64,000 nt of DNA, taken from the NCBI GenBank assembly GCA_947457195.1, contig CANGUU010000005.1, positions 1 to 64,000 of the forward strand. Direction: 5' to 3'. Under the pieces are notes generated by a model, which saw only the letters and a program-made list of their open reading frames with translations, searched no databases and was not told where the DNA came from. Below, piece after piece: positions 32,996 through 42,010 of this stretch; positions within the stretch are counted from its first letter, which is position 1; the number at the start of each line of letters is the position of its first letter. A program made the position numbers and the translations under genes. The stretch is from Gammaproteobacteria bacterium (GTDB lineage: Bacteria; Pseudomonadota; Gammaproteobacteria; Pseudomonadales; Pseudohongiellaceae).

Positions 32996-35057
32996 AGGGC
33001 GTCTCGGTGAAGGTCGGGCAGGAGCGGCCCTGCAGGTAAGCCAGGCAGACTCGTACGGTTTCGATGACGACGATCCACGACACCAGCAGGAAGAATGCCG
33101 TCAGCGCAGCATCGAGCTGATCGTTGAAGATGAGACGCTCAGTCTGGGCCACCGCAGCCCCGGCAATGCTGCCGTTCGCGATCTGGGCCGCGAGGTCGTT
33201 GGCATGGGCGATGAAGCCCACGCGCAGTTCGGGACTGAACAGTTTTTCCCAGGCCGCGGTTGTCGTGATGATCACCAGCCAGGCCAGCGGAGCGGCCGTC
33301 ACCCACGCATGGTGGGCGCGCCCGGATTTCACGATGATGGTGGTGGCAACGCACAACGCGATCGCGGCCAGCATCTGGTTGGCAATGCCGAACAAGGGCC
33401 ACAGACTGTTGATGCCGCCCAGCGGATCGATGGTGCCGTTGTAGAGGAAGTAACCCCAGCCCAGCACCACCAGTGCGCTGCAGAGGATCACGCTCGGATA
33501 CCAGGAGGTGCGGCCCAGCGCCGGTACCACGTTGCCGAGCAGATCCTGCAGCATGAAGCGGGCAACGCGCGTTCCGGCGTCGACCGTGGTCAGAATGAAC
33601 AGCGCCTCGAACATGATGGCGAAGTGGTACCAGAGCGCCAGCAGCTGGCCCCCGAAGGCACTGGCGAATATCGATGCCATGCCCACGGCCAGCGACGGCG
33701 CGCCGCCCGTACGCGCAAACAACGAGGTCTCTCCCATCTGCCGGGCCAGTTCGGCCATTTGCTCCACGGTGACCGGATAGCCCCAGCTGCTGATGGTGGC
33801 GACGGCCTGTGCCGGCTCGGCACCGACCAGGCCCGCCGGGCTGTTGATGGCGAAGTAGAGGCCGGGCTCCAGTACGCAGGCCGCGATCATCGCCATGATG
33901 GCCACGAAGCTTTCCATGGCCATCGCCCCGTAGCCGATGAAGCGGCAGTCCTGCTCGTTGGCAAGCAGCTTCGGCGTGGTACCCGAGGCAATGAGTGCAT
34001 GAAAGCCCGAGATTGCACCGCAGGCTATCGTGATGAAGACGAAGGGGAAGATCTTGCCGCCGAACACCGGGCCGCTGCCATCGATGAACTGGGTGAGGGC
34101 CGGCATGCGGATCTCCGGGCGCAGCACGACGATGGCAAGCGCCAGCGCCACGATGGTGCCGATCTTCATGAAGGTTGACAGGTAATCGCGTGGCGCCAGC
34201 AGCAGCCAGACCGGCAGCACCGCCGCCACGAAGCCGTAGCCGATCACCAGCAGGGCCAGCGGGGGCCCGTCGTAGTCGAACCAGGTTCGTAGCGCCGCGC
34301 TCTCGTCGATCCAGCCCCCACCGACTACCGCCAGTACCAGCAAGGCAAAGCCGAGCAGGGAACCTTCGATCACGCGGCCGGGGCGCAAATTACGCATGTA
34401 GAGCCCGATCAGCATGGCAATGGGGATGGTGGCCGCCACCGTCGACGTGGCCCAGGGGCTGTGGCGCATGGCGTTCACCACCACGAGACCGAGCACGGCG
34501 ATCAGGATGATCATGATGGCCAGCACTCCCATCAGAGCAGCGGCACCGCCGATCATGCCCAGTTCGTCGCGCGCCATCTGACCGAGGGAGCGGCCGTTGC
34601 GACGGATGGAGCAGAACAGGATCACGAAGTCCTGCACGCAGCCGCCCAGCACGGCGCCCAGCAGGATCCACAGCGTACCCGGCAGGTAGCCGAACTGGGC
34701 CGCCAGCGTGGGGCCCACGAGCGGACCGGGACCGGCGATCGCGGCGAAGTGATGTCCGAACACGATCCAGCGATGCGTCGGGATGAAGTCTCGTCCGTCG
34801 GCCAGACGTTCGGCCGGCGTGGCGCGCGTGGCATCCAGCATTAGCACCTTGGCAGCCACGAAGGCGCTGTAGAAACGGTAGCCGAGGGCATAGACACACA
34901 GCGCTGCCACAATCAGCCACAGGCTGTTGATGGATTCGCCGCGATTGAGTGCGATGCCGCCCAGCGCCGCTGCGCCGAGCAGGGCCACTGCAGGCCAGAG
35001 CAGGAAGCCAAGCAGGCGCATAAAGGAGGCGGAGGGGCTGTTTGTGGCCATAAGCAT
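32970..35057 (-). CDS. Carbon starvation protein CstA family transporter
   Basis: 695 residues with about 16-18 hydrophobic helices. Diagnostic blocks are HHFAAIAGPGPLVGP, GALLGGCVQDFVILFCSIRRNGRSLG (read as GAVLGGCVQDF...), and FGIANQMLAAIALCVATT near the C-terminus. CstA-type proteins import pyruvate or peptides under carbon limitation. Start ATG 35057; a second ATG is at 35051. No strong Shine-Dalgarno sequence is seen. Read with ybdD. Confidence 0.92.
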   Translation of the reverse strand: MLMATNSPSASFMRLLGFLLWPAVALLGAAALGGIALNRGESINSLWLIVAALCVYALGYRFYSAFVAAKVLMLDATRATPAERLADGRDFIPTHRWIVFGHHFAAIAGPGPLVGPTLAAQFGYLPGTLWILLGAVLGGCVQDFVILFCSIRRNGRSLGQMARDELGMIGGAAALMGVLAIMIILIAVLGLVVVNAMRHSPWATSTVAATIPIAMLIGLYMRNLRPGRVIEGSLLGFALLVLAVVGGGWIDESAALRTWFDYDGPPLALLVIGYGFVAAVLPVWLLLAPRDYLSTFMKIGTIVALALAIVVLRPEIRMPALTQFIDGSGPVFGGKIFPFVFITIACGAISGFHALIASGTTPKLLANEQDCRFIGYGAMAMESFVAIMAMIAACVLEPGLYFAINSPAGLVGAEPAQAVATISSWGYPVTVEQMAELARQMGETSLFARTGGAPSLAVGMASIFASAFGGQLLALWYHFAIMFEALFILTTVDAGTRVARFMLQDLLGNVVPALGRTSWYPSVILCSALVVLGWGYFLYNGTIDPLGGINSLWPLFGIANQMLAAIALCVATTIIVKSGRAHHAWVTAAPLAWLVIITTTAAWEKLFSPELRVGFIAHANDLAAQIANGSIAGAAVAQTERLIFNDQLDAALTAFFLLVSWIVVIETVRVCLAYLQGRSCPTFTETPYERAQLVD

Positions 35058-35288
35058 CGGAAATTCATGGAAAAAGTGCGTCAGACCCTAGCAGGTCGCC
35101 TGTGGTGAGGCAACCGGGCACCCGGCTGGCGGACGGGCCGGCGCCGTGGCTTCCGAGCGCCGCCCGCTTGCCTTGCATCAAGCCCGCACCGGATTGGCGA
35201 CCCGGCACGGCTGCCCGCAGTGGACCGATGCCAGACCCGCATCTACAGTGAAAAGATATTTCGAAAGCATCGAATCAGGAGGGTGGCC

Positions 35289-36716
35289 ATGAGTTCGTAC
35301 GGCAGCTGGCTCGCTGTCTTGGTCGCGGCCTGGCTCGGCGGCTTGCCCGTGCTGGCCCAGCAGGGATCTGCGGACGTTGCTCAGCCCGACAATTGGGATG
35401 CCGAGGTGGCCATACCGCCGGCCCGTGATATCGATCCTGATCCTCGCGTGCTCGAGGTTGATCTGGAGGCCTACGTCAAGCCGATGGAGATCGTGCCAGG
35501 CAAGATGACCGCTGTCTGGACCTACAACGGCCAACTTCCCGGACCCTTGTTGAAGCTGAATGCCGGGGATCGTCTCATCGTGCATTTCCGCAATTCGCTG
35601 CCAGTGCCGACCAGTATCCACTGGCATGGCCTGAGGATTCCCAATGCCATGGATGGGGTGCCGGGCTTCACGCAAGCGCCCATCGAGCCCGGTGGCGAAT
35701 TCACCTACGATTTCATCGTGCCCGACGCCGGCACGTTCTGGTACCACCCGCACTACGATTCAGCCGCGCAAGTCGGCTACGGGCTTTACGGTCCTCTCGT
35801 GGTCAACGACCCCGGAGAGCCCGCCGCGTTTGGTGATGAACTGGTCCTGCTGCTTTCCGACATGAGTCTGGATGCAGAAGGGCAGCTGCAGGAGCCGAAG
35901 TCCGGCGGCCGATTCGGTGACCTGTTCGGCCGGGAGGGTAGCGTACTGCTGGTGAATGGCCAGGTGCTGCCCACCCTGAAGGTCCGTCAGGGCAAGCAAC
36001 AGCGCTGGCGCGTAATCAATGCCGCGCGTACCCGCTACTACACGCTGCGTTACCGCCGTTCGCCCCTGGTCCTGCTGGGTGGAGACGGTGGACTTGCGGC
36101 GGAAAGCCGGACCGTCGACGAGATCAAGATCGTGCCCGGGCAACGGCTCGATTTCGTTTTCACGCCTCCGGATGCGCCCGGCACGGCCGGCAAGCTGCGC
36201 TGGTACCCCACTGACCGAGGTTATGGCAGCACCTACAATCGTCTGGCCGAGGACATCATGCACATTGTCACGGTCGACGACCCGGCCGTGGTGCCCGTCA
36301 CCATCCCCCGACAACTGCGCGACATCGCCCCGCTGGACACCACCGGCGCCCACGAAGAATTGCTGGACCTGACCATTGGCTCCGACGAACATCAGGACGT
36401 CAGCATGGGCATCAACGGCGTACACCATAAACGCGCGGTTCCGATCATGGCCAAGGTAGGCGAAACGCAGGTGTGGACCGTTCGCAATGACACGGATTTC
36501 TCCCACCCATTCCACCTGCACGGCTTTTTCTTCCAGATACTGAGTCCCGCCGGCGTACCCGAATGGAGGGACACGGTCGATGTACCGCTGCATGCGGAGG
36601 TGAAGTTGGCAGTGCGTTTCGACGAGCGCCCGGGCATGTGGATGTACCACTGTCACATCCTCGACCATGCCGAAGTCGGCATGATGGGCCACTTGCACGT
36701 GATGCCTGGCGACTGA
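35289..36716 (+). CDS. Multicopper oxidase (secreted)
   Basis: 475 residues with a signal peptide (LAVLVAAWLGGLPVLAQ). Copper motifs appear in order: HWHGLRIP, WYHPHY, SHPFHLHGFFFQ and MYHCHILDHAEVGMM, the last with the type-1 Met ligand. These supply all the trinuclear and type-1 ligands, so the enzyme should be active as a laccase-like or cuprous/manganese oxidase. AGGAGGG lies just before ATG 35289. The Met-rich insert of CueO is not seen, so laccase-like is my preference. Confidence 0.92.
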   Translation: MSSYGSWLAVLVAAWLGGLPVLAQQGSADVAQPDNWDAEVAIPPARDIDPDPRVLEVDLEAYVKPMEIVPGKMTAVWTYNGQLPGPLLKLNAGDRLIVHFRNSLPVPTSIHWHGLRIPNAMDGVPGFTQAPIEPGGEFTYDFIVPDAGTFWYHPHYDSAAQVGYGLYGPLVVNDPGEPAAFGDELVLLLSDMSLDAEGQLQEPKSGGRFGDLFGREGSVLLVNGQVLPTLKVRQGKQQRWRVINAARTRYYTLRYRRSPLVLLGGDGGLAAESRTVDEIKIVPGQRLDFVFTPPDAPGTAGKLRWYPTDRGYGSTYNRLAEDIMHIVTVDDPAVVPVTIPRQLRDIAPLDTTGAHEELLDLTIGSDEHQDVSMGINGVHHKRAVPIMAKVGETQVWTVRNDTDFSHPFHLHGFFFQILSPAGVPEWRDTVDVPLHAEVKLAVRFDERPGMWMYHCHILDHAEVGMMGHLHVMPGD

Positions 36717-36727
36717 GCGCGGCGGGG

Positions 36728-37315
36728 CTACTCGGGGAATTCGTAGGTATTTTCGGGTATCAGGCCGCGAAATCCGCGGTAAAGCCGCTGAATTTCGCGG
36801 ATCTCCCGGTCGGCATCGCCACGGGGGTGCCAGGTGCCCAGCATACGGATGCAGCGCGCCTCGCCGTCGATCACCGTCATCTGGATCGGTACCCCCGCCG
36901 CGGCCGCAATGTAATAGAACCCTGTCCGCCAGCGCTCGACGCGGCGGCGCGTGCCCTCCGGCGGAATGCAGATCACCAGGTCCGGGTGCTGTTGCAGCAA
37001 GCGTGCGGTGCTCGCCACCAGATTCTGGGGCTGGCTGCGATCGACCGGGATGCCGCCCAGCCAGCGCATGAAGCCGCCGAATGGCGCCCGGAACAACGTG
37101 TCCTTGCCCAGCCAGCGGGCATCCAGTCGCAGGACGAGGATGGCAGCCAGCAGCAGAGGAAAATCCCAGTTGCTGGTATGGGGTGCTCCGATGAAGACGA
37201 AGGGCGGCCGCGGCAGGTCCGCCACCAGAATCTTCCAGCCGGTCGCGCGGAGTCCGACCCGGGCCAGACTCCGTAAGATCGGGGCCAGTACGGGGGTGGT
37301 GAAAACGCTGCTCAT
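36728..37315 (-). CDS. Lysophospholipid/1-acylglycerol-3-phosphate acyltransferase-like protein
   Basis: About 195 residues from ATG 37315. The catalytic HX4D motif is present as HTSNWD, and the substrate-binding motif as PEGTRR. A membrane-associating segment (FPLLLAAILVLRL) lies near the active site. This is the PlsC family; the acceptor is unknown. The length is short for PlsC, as in small 1-acyl-sn-glycerol-3-phosphate acyltransferase-like proteins. It is convergent with the multicopper oxidase gene (11-base gap). Confidence 0.88.
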   Translation of the reverse strand: MSSVFTTPVLAPILRSLARVGLRATGWKILVADLPRPPFVFIGAPHTSNWDFPLLLAAILVLRLDARWLGKDTLFRAPFGGFMRWLGGIPVDRSQPQNLVASTARLLQQHPDLVICIPPEGTRRRVERWRTGFYYIAAAAGVPIQMTVIDGEARCIRMLGTWHPRGDADREIREIQRLYRGFRGLIPENTYEFPE

Positions 37316-37409
37316 GGGCGGTGTCCGAAGGGCCAGTGGCGAGGGCTGCAAGCGGCAGAGTCGCCCGGCGCCGGCGGGCTGGCGAGCGAGCACTACCACG
37401 CGGCCGGCC

Positions 37410-37438
37410 TTGCTTTACCGCGCGCTGCTGGATTAATT
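37410..37438 (+). promoter_or_regulatory. Weak candidate promoter for the molybdenum hydroxylase pair
   Basis: TTGCTT (37410-37415) and TTAATT (37433-37438) have the right 17-base spacing but each matches the consensus at only 3 of 6 positions. They sit about 49 bases before the iorA-like ATG at 37487. Confidence 0.25.
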
Positions 37439-37486
37439 TAGGCCACTTTTGGGCACTTTTTCTACCTCACGGGGGAGTGAGTTGTT

Positions 37487-37996
37487 ATGGCGACTTTACA
37501 AATCAATGGTCAGACACTGGACATCGGGACGATAGATCCCTCCACCCCCTTGCTGTGGGTGCTGCGCGATACGCTCGGCCTCGTCGGCACCAAATACGGC
37601 TGCGGCATCGCGCAGTGTGGTGCCTGCACCGTACATCTCAACGGCGAGCCCGTGCGTTCCTGCCAGATTCCAGTTGGCAACCTCAGCTCCGAGCAGATCA
37701 CGACCATCGAAGGCCTCGCGGGGGCGGATGGGACCTTGACCAAGATCCAGCAGGCATGGATCGATGAAGATGTGCCCCAGTGCGGTTATTGCCAGGCTGG
37801 CCAGATCATGAGCGCCACCGCTTTGCTGCGTAAGAACCCCAACCCGAGCGATGCCGACATCGACGCCGCCATGTCGGGTAACCTGTGCCGCTGCGCCACC
37901 TACACTCGCATCCGTCGCGCCATCAAGGTCGCCGCCGGTCAGCAAACCGCCACCGCCTTCTACGACGCTGCTGCAGCTCAGGGAGAACGCGCATGA
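37487..37996 (+). CDS. [2Fe-2S] subunit of xanthine-dehydrogenase-family oxidoreductase (IorA-like)
   Basis: 169 residues. An N-terminal plant-type ferredoxin domain has [23 protein letters not shown]-terminal helical domain binds a second cluster with CGYCQAG and [12 protein letters not shown]. This is the small alpha subunit of isoquinoline 1-oxidoreductase-type enzymes. The GGGGGAG sequence before the ATG is a strong ribosome-binding site. It overlaps the large subunit start by 4 bases (ATGA). Confidence 0.93.
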   Translation: MATLQINGQTLDIGTIDPSTPLLWVLRDTLGLVGTKYGCGIAQCGACTVHLNGEPVRSCQIPVGNLSSEQITTIEGLAGADGTLTKIQQAWIDEDVPQCGYCQAGQIMSATALLRKNPNPSDADIDAAMSGNLCRCATYTRIRRAIKVAAGQQTATAFYDAAAAQGERA

Positions 37997-40326
37997 ACAT
38001 GAAGACTACCTTACCGCCTGAACTGCCTTCCTTCTTCCACGCCATCGTTGCCGGCGAGTCGGCACCGGTGTCCTCCGACGTCAATCGTCGCAGCTTCCTC
38101 AAGCTCACCGGTCTGGTTGGCGGAGGTCTGGTGCTCGGCGGTTTTGGTGCCATGAGTTCCCGCAAGGCCTATGCGCAGCAGGCGGCCGCCGACGTGTCGA
38201 CGCTCAGCGCCTACGTACAGATCAAGCCGGATGGGCGTATCACCCTGTTCTCGAAGAATCCGGAATGTGGTCAGGGCATCAAGACCGGCCTGCCACTGAT
38301 CATCGCCGAGGAACTCGATTGTGCCTGGTCCGATGTGGACGTCGTTCAGGCTGACGTGGATGCTGCCAAGTACGGTGCCAACCAGTTCGCCGGTGGCTCG
38401 CTCTCCACGCCGATGAACTGGATGGGCATGCGTCAAGCGGGCGCCACGGCGCGCGCCATGATCCTCGCTGCTGCAGCCAAACAGCTCAAATTGCCCCTTG
38501 CCGAACTGACCACGGCCGACACCAAAGTCCTGCACGCGGCCTCCAATCGTTCCTGGTCTTACGGGGACTTTGCCGAGCTGGCCGCCACCATGCCGGTGCC
38601 CGAAGTGGCCTCGCTGACCCTCAAGGACCCCAGCCAATTCAAGCTGCTTGGCCGCCGCTGGACCGGTGTAGACAACCACGGCATCGTGACCGGCAAGCCG
38701 CTGTTCGGCGCCGACTCCCGCATGGACGGCATGCTCTACGCCACCTTCACCAAGAGCCCACAGATTGCCGGCAAAGCCGTGGTCTTCAACGAAGCGCACA
38801 TCAAGTCGCTGCCCGGTGTGGTCGATGCCTTCATCGTCGAGCCTTTCCTCGATGCACGCTTCTTCAGTGCCAACAGCGGGACCCACTTCGGTGGAGTTGC
38901 CATCGTGGCTGAGAACACGTGGGCCGCGATCAAGGCCAAGCGCGAACTGCAGGTCGAGTGGGACACCAGCACGGCGGAGTCCGCTACCTGGGATGATCTG
39001 GTCGAACGCGCCAAGGCGCTTGCCGACAAAGACGGTGAACCGCTGATGGTGAACGTCGGTCCTCCCGGCCCGAATGCGCAGCGTGCACCCGCCGCCCGTG
39101 GCGATGTCGATGCCGCATTCACCAGCGCCGCCAAAGTCATCTCCGCGTTCTACGAGTACCCCTACGTCTCCCATGCCCAGCTCGAGCCGGAAACCACTAC
39201 GGCCGTGTTCAAGGACGGCAAGATCGAAATCTGGGCCCCCGCCCAGATTCCGCAGGGTGGTGAAGCCGGTGCGGCAGTGGTAGCTGGCGTCACGCCGGAA
39301 AATTCCACCCTGCACATGACGCGCATCGGCGGCGGTTTCGGTCGCAAGCTCGCCAACGACTATGTGTTCGAAGCGGCGGCTATCGCCAAGCGCATGGAAG
39401 GTCGTCCGGTGAAGCTGCAGTGGACCCGTGAAGACGACATGATGCACGACTTCTTTCGCCCCGGTGGCTTCCATGCCTACAAGGCTGCGCTGGATGCCGA
39501 TGGCAAGCTCGTCGCGTTCCAGGATCACTTCATGAGCCATACCGGCAACGGTCAGGGCCCCATGACCAGTGCCGATCTCTCCGCCAACGTGTTCCCGATG
39601 GACGTAGTTCCCAATCTCAAGATCACGCAGACGCTCTTCCAGAATGGCATCCCGACCGGACCGATGCGTGCGCCTGGTTCGAACGCACTCGCGTTTTCGT
39701 TCCAAAGCTTCATGCACGAGCTGGCCGTGGCCTCCGGCAAGGATCATGTGCAGTTCATGCTGGAAACGCTGGGTGGCGAGGGTCCCGCCGAAAACCCACA
39801 GGGCATGCATAAAGGGCGCGCGGCCAACGTGATCCGCGCCGCCGCCGAGATGGCTGGCTGGGGCAAGGAAATGCCCAAGGGCCGCGCACTCGGCCTGTCG
39901 TTCTACTTCTGCCACTCCGGCTATGTGGCGCAGGTTGCCGATGTCGAGGTCTTCGCGAACAAGGATGTGAAGGTGCACAAAGTCTATGCGGCCGCCGACT
40001 TCGGCTTCATCCACAACCTCAGTGCGGCGGAAAACCAGCTCGAGGGTGGCATCGTCGACGGCTTGAGCCAGCTGTTCAACGCCAAGATCACCTTCAACAA
40101 CGGGGTCATCCAGCAGCAGAACTTCCACCAGTACCCGCTCCTGCGCATGCCGCAGACGCCGGCACTCGAGACGAAGTTCCTGCAACCGGCGGAGTTCTCG
40201 CCGACCGGCGCGGGCGAACCATCGATGCCGCCGCTGCTGGCTGCAGTAGCGAACGCCATCTTCAACGCCACTGGCGAGCGTATCCGCAAGATGCCGCTTT
40301 CCGAACTTGGCTATCGCCTCGTGTAA
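37993..40326 (+). CDS. Molybdopterin-binding large subunit, IorB-like, Tat-exported
   Basis: 777 residues from ATG 37993. A Tat signal ([20 protein letters not shown]) directs the folded complex across the membrane; the IorA-like partner has no signal and would be carried along. The molybdenum-site motifs include [20 protein letters not shown] and the catalytic Glu in [10 protein letters not shown]. This matches the isoquinoline 1-oxidoreductase beta family, which hydroxylates N-heterocycles or aldehydes. No cytochrome subunit or XdhC-like maturase is adjacent. Substrate unknown. Confidence 0.92.
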   Translation: MNMKTTLPPELPSFFHAIVAGESAPVSSDVNRRSFLKLTGLVGGGLVLGGFGAMSSRKAYAQQAAADVSTLSAYVQIKPDGRITLFSKNPECGQGIKTGLPLIIAEELDCAWSDVDVVQADVDAAKYGANQFAGGSLSTPMNWMGMRQAGATARAMILAAAAKQLKLPLAELTTADTKVLHAASNRSWSYGDFAELAATMPVPEVASLTLKDPSQFKLLGRRWTGVDNHGIVTGKPLFGADSRMDGMLYATFTKSPQIAGKAVVFNEAHIKSLPGVVDAFIVEPFLDARFFSANSGTHFGGVAIVAENTWAAIKAKRELQVEWDTSTAESATWDDLVERAKALADKDGEPLMVNVGPPGPNAQRAPAARGDVDAAFTSAAKVISAFYEYPYVSHAQLEPETTTAVFKDGKIEIWAPAQIPQGGEAGAAVVAGVTPENSTLHMTRIGGGFGRKLANDYVFEAAAIAKRMEGRPVKLQWTREDDMMHDFFRPGGFHAYKAALDADGKLVAFQDHFMSHTGNGQGPMTSADLSANVFPMDVVPNLKITQTLFQNGIPTGPMRAPGSNALAFSFQSFMHELAVASGKDHVQFMLETLGGEGPAENPQGMHKGRAANVIRAAAEMAGWGKEMPKGRALGLSFYFCHSGYVAQVADVEVFANKDVKVHKVYAAADFGFIHNLSAAENQLEGGIVDGLSQLFNAKITFNNGVIQQQNFHQYPLLRMPQTPALETKFLQPAEFSPTGAGEPSMPPLLAAVANAIFNATGERIRKMPLSELGYRLV

Positions 40327-40340
40327 GAGCAGTTCTCAGC

Positions 40341-40374
40341 AAAAAAAGGCCAGCGATCGCTGGCCTTTTTTTTT
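40341..40374. terminator. Bidirectional intrinsic terminator
   Basis: The sequence is an almost perfect palindrome: A7 GGCCAGCGATCGCTGGCC (40348-40365) then T9. Both strands show a GC-rich stem followed by a T-run. It lies between the convergent molybdenum hydroxylase and TPR/TonB-like genes. Confidence 0.95.
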
Positions 40375-40444
40375 GTCCGGCCTCTTCAGGACCTTGCCCC
40401 GGTGGTTCTTGAACGCGCCCGCGCCCTGCGTCGGGATCTCGCGC

Positions 40445-41989
40445 TCAGTGGGCGTAGTAGTAGCGGGCATGGACGTGCTCGGCACCAATGATCTCGCCGT
40501 CCTGCAGGCGCGGCCGGTACTGGCCGCGGCGGATGTTGCGCAGCAGGATGTCGACGATCGCCTCCGGGGTGTTTTCACTGCTGTAAAGCAGCTTGGGCGA
40601 CGAGGTGTCGCCAAAGGCATTCAGCATGAATTCCACATCGATGAAACCCTGATATTCCAGGGCGGCCTCTGCAGGAATGCCCAGTTCGGCGCGCGAGAAC
40701 GGTTCTGCGAGAAAGCCGGGTAGCGCCACCGGCAAGGGCGGGTTGAACAGCGCAGCCAGTTGCTGTTCCGAGGCGCCAGCCTGCTTCAGATCCTGATAGG
40801 CGGTGCGCAGGATCTCGCGTACGTTCGAGCGATTGCGGGTGGCGATCATCCAGTCGACCAGATCCAGTCGTGCCGCGGCGATGGCGACCGGGTCGCTATC
40901 GGCCCGCCGCTGCAGGTACTCGATACGGCGCTCCAATGAGCGGCGACCCTCGTTGAAACCCAGTCGCTGCACAGGTTGGTCGAAACCGCTGAGGCTCTGC
41001 GATGAAACGCCCTCGACGAGCACTGCCTGCGTCGTGTAGAGATAGTTGGTGATGGCCAACGAGCGCTCGATGTCGGGCAGCCGGGGATCGTCCGGCCCGA
41101 AATGCAGTGCCACCAGTTGCAGGGTGTGAAGGTACTGGGCCTGAGCCTGCATGAGGTGGCGCAGACGGAACTCCACCATGTCGGGCGGGGGCTTGGCGAC
41201 GCCGGTCGTCGAGGGGGCGGGCTCCTCATCCTCCACCAGCGCGTCCGCCGTTGGCGGAGCGGCGGGCGAGATCGGCTCCGAGCGCGAGGCCTGAATGTTC
41301 CACGCGGCGTAGTCACCGAGGGCCGGCAGCAGGGACGGGCTGTCGTCCCCGTAGTTGCGCCGCTGCAGATAGAACAGGTATTCCTGCTGCTCATCCGCCG
41401 CGACCAGATCGCCCTGCATGTAGTAATTGTTGAACAGTCTGCGAATGATGGGTTCCTGCTCCAGACTGAACAAGCCGGCGTTCACGCGCGTGATGTGGCT
41501 GGCCCGGTCGTAGAGCGGGACGGCGGCGGCATAGTTGCCCATCCCCTCGAAGACAGCGGCGAGCCCCAGCAGCGTCTCGGCCAGCGCCGGTGCATAAGAG
41601 TCTCCCTTGCGCTCCAACTCCTGCAGTTGCGCCTCGAAGCGCGCCACATCCTCCTCACTGAGGTTTTCACTGATGCCGGCATTGCTGCGGGCCATGCTGA
41701 CCAGCGTTAGTTCCACTGGCTCGGCGCCCCTACGCGGCAGCGATGCGAGCTCTTCGGTGAGGTAGGGCGGTGCGCCGGGCTGTGGGGGGTCCGTATCAGC
41801 ACCTCGCTCGACCGGTGGTGACAAGGGAACTGCATCGAAAACCAGAAAGCGCAGATCCGTCTGCGCAGGGGATGCCGGCGACACGACCAGCAATACGGCG
41901 CTGGCCAGTGCAGGCAACAGCAGTGCGGGGCGCCGCTCGCCGGCAGCCGGGCGGCTTAGCTTCAGCTCAAACTGCCAGCGCCTTTTCAT
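40445..41989 (-). CDS. Secreted repeat protein with TonB-like C-terminus (paralogue B)
   Basis: 514 residues with a signal peptide (LLLPALASAVLLVVSPASPAQ). The central part has TPR-like segments (AETLLGLAAVFEGMGNYAAAVPLYDRAS). The last about 65 residues (GFIDVEFMLNAFGDTSS...GQYRPRLQDG) resemble the TonB C-terminal beta-fold. A true TonB would be anchored by an N-terminal helix; here the signal peptide looks cleavable, so a soluble periplasmic or outer-membrane-associated protein is likely. It shares layout with the next gene (21-base gap), a tandem duplication. Confidence 0.8.
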   Translation of the reverse strand: MKRRWQFELKLSRPAAGERRPALLLPALASAVLLVVSPASPAQTDLRFLVFDAVPLSPPVERGADTDPPQPGAPPYLTEELASLPRRGAEPVELTLVSMARSNAGISENLSEEDVARFEAQLQELERKGDSYAPALAETLLGLAAVFEGMGNYAAAVPLYDRASHITRVNAGLFSLEQEPIIRRLFNNYYMQGDLVAADEQQEYLFYLQRRNYGDDSPSLLPALGDYAAWNIQASRSEPISPAAPPTADALVEDEEPAPSTTGVAKPPPDMVEFRLRHLMQAQAQYLHTLQLVALHFGPDDPRLPDIERSLAITNYLYTTQAVLVEGVSSQSLSGFDQPVQRLGFNEGRRSLERRIEYLQRRADSDPVAIAAARLDLVDWMIATRNRSNVREILRTAYQDLKQAGASEQQLAALFNPPLPVALPGFLAEPFSRAELGIPAEAALEYQGFIDVEFMLNAFGDTSSPKLLYSSENTPEAIVDILLRNIRRGQYRPRLQDGEIIGAEHVHARYYYAH

Positions 41990-42010
41990 GCCAGTGCTCC
42001 AGCGGGACGA

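Noticed and set aside
32913-34178. 421-residue plus-strand ORF opposite cstA
   Set aside because: Composition is His/Gln/Arg-rich with no hydrophobic helices; cstA is clear on the other strand.
38011-40185. 724-residue minus-strand ORF opposite the IorB-like gene
   Set aside because: GC-rich DNA yields long antisense frames. The plus-strand frame carries the molybdenum hydroxylase motifs.
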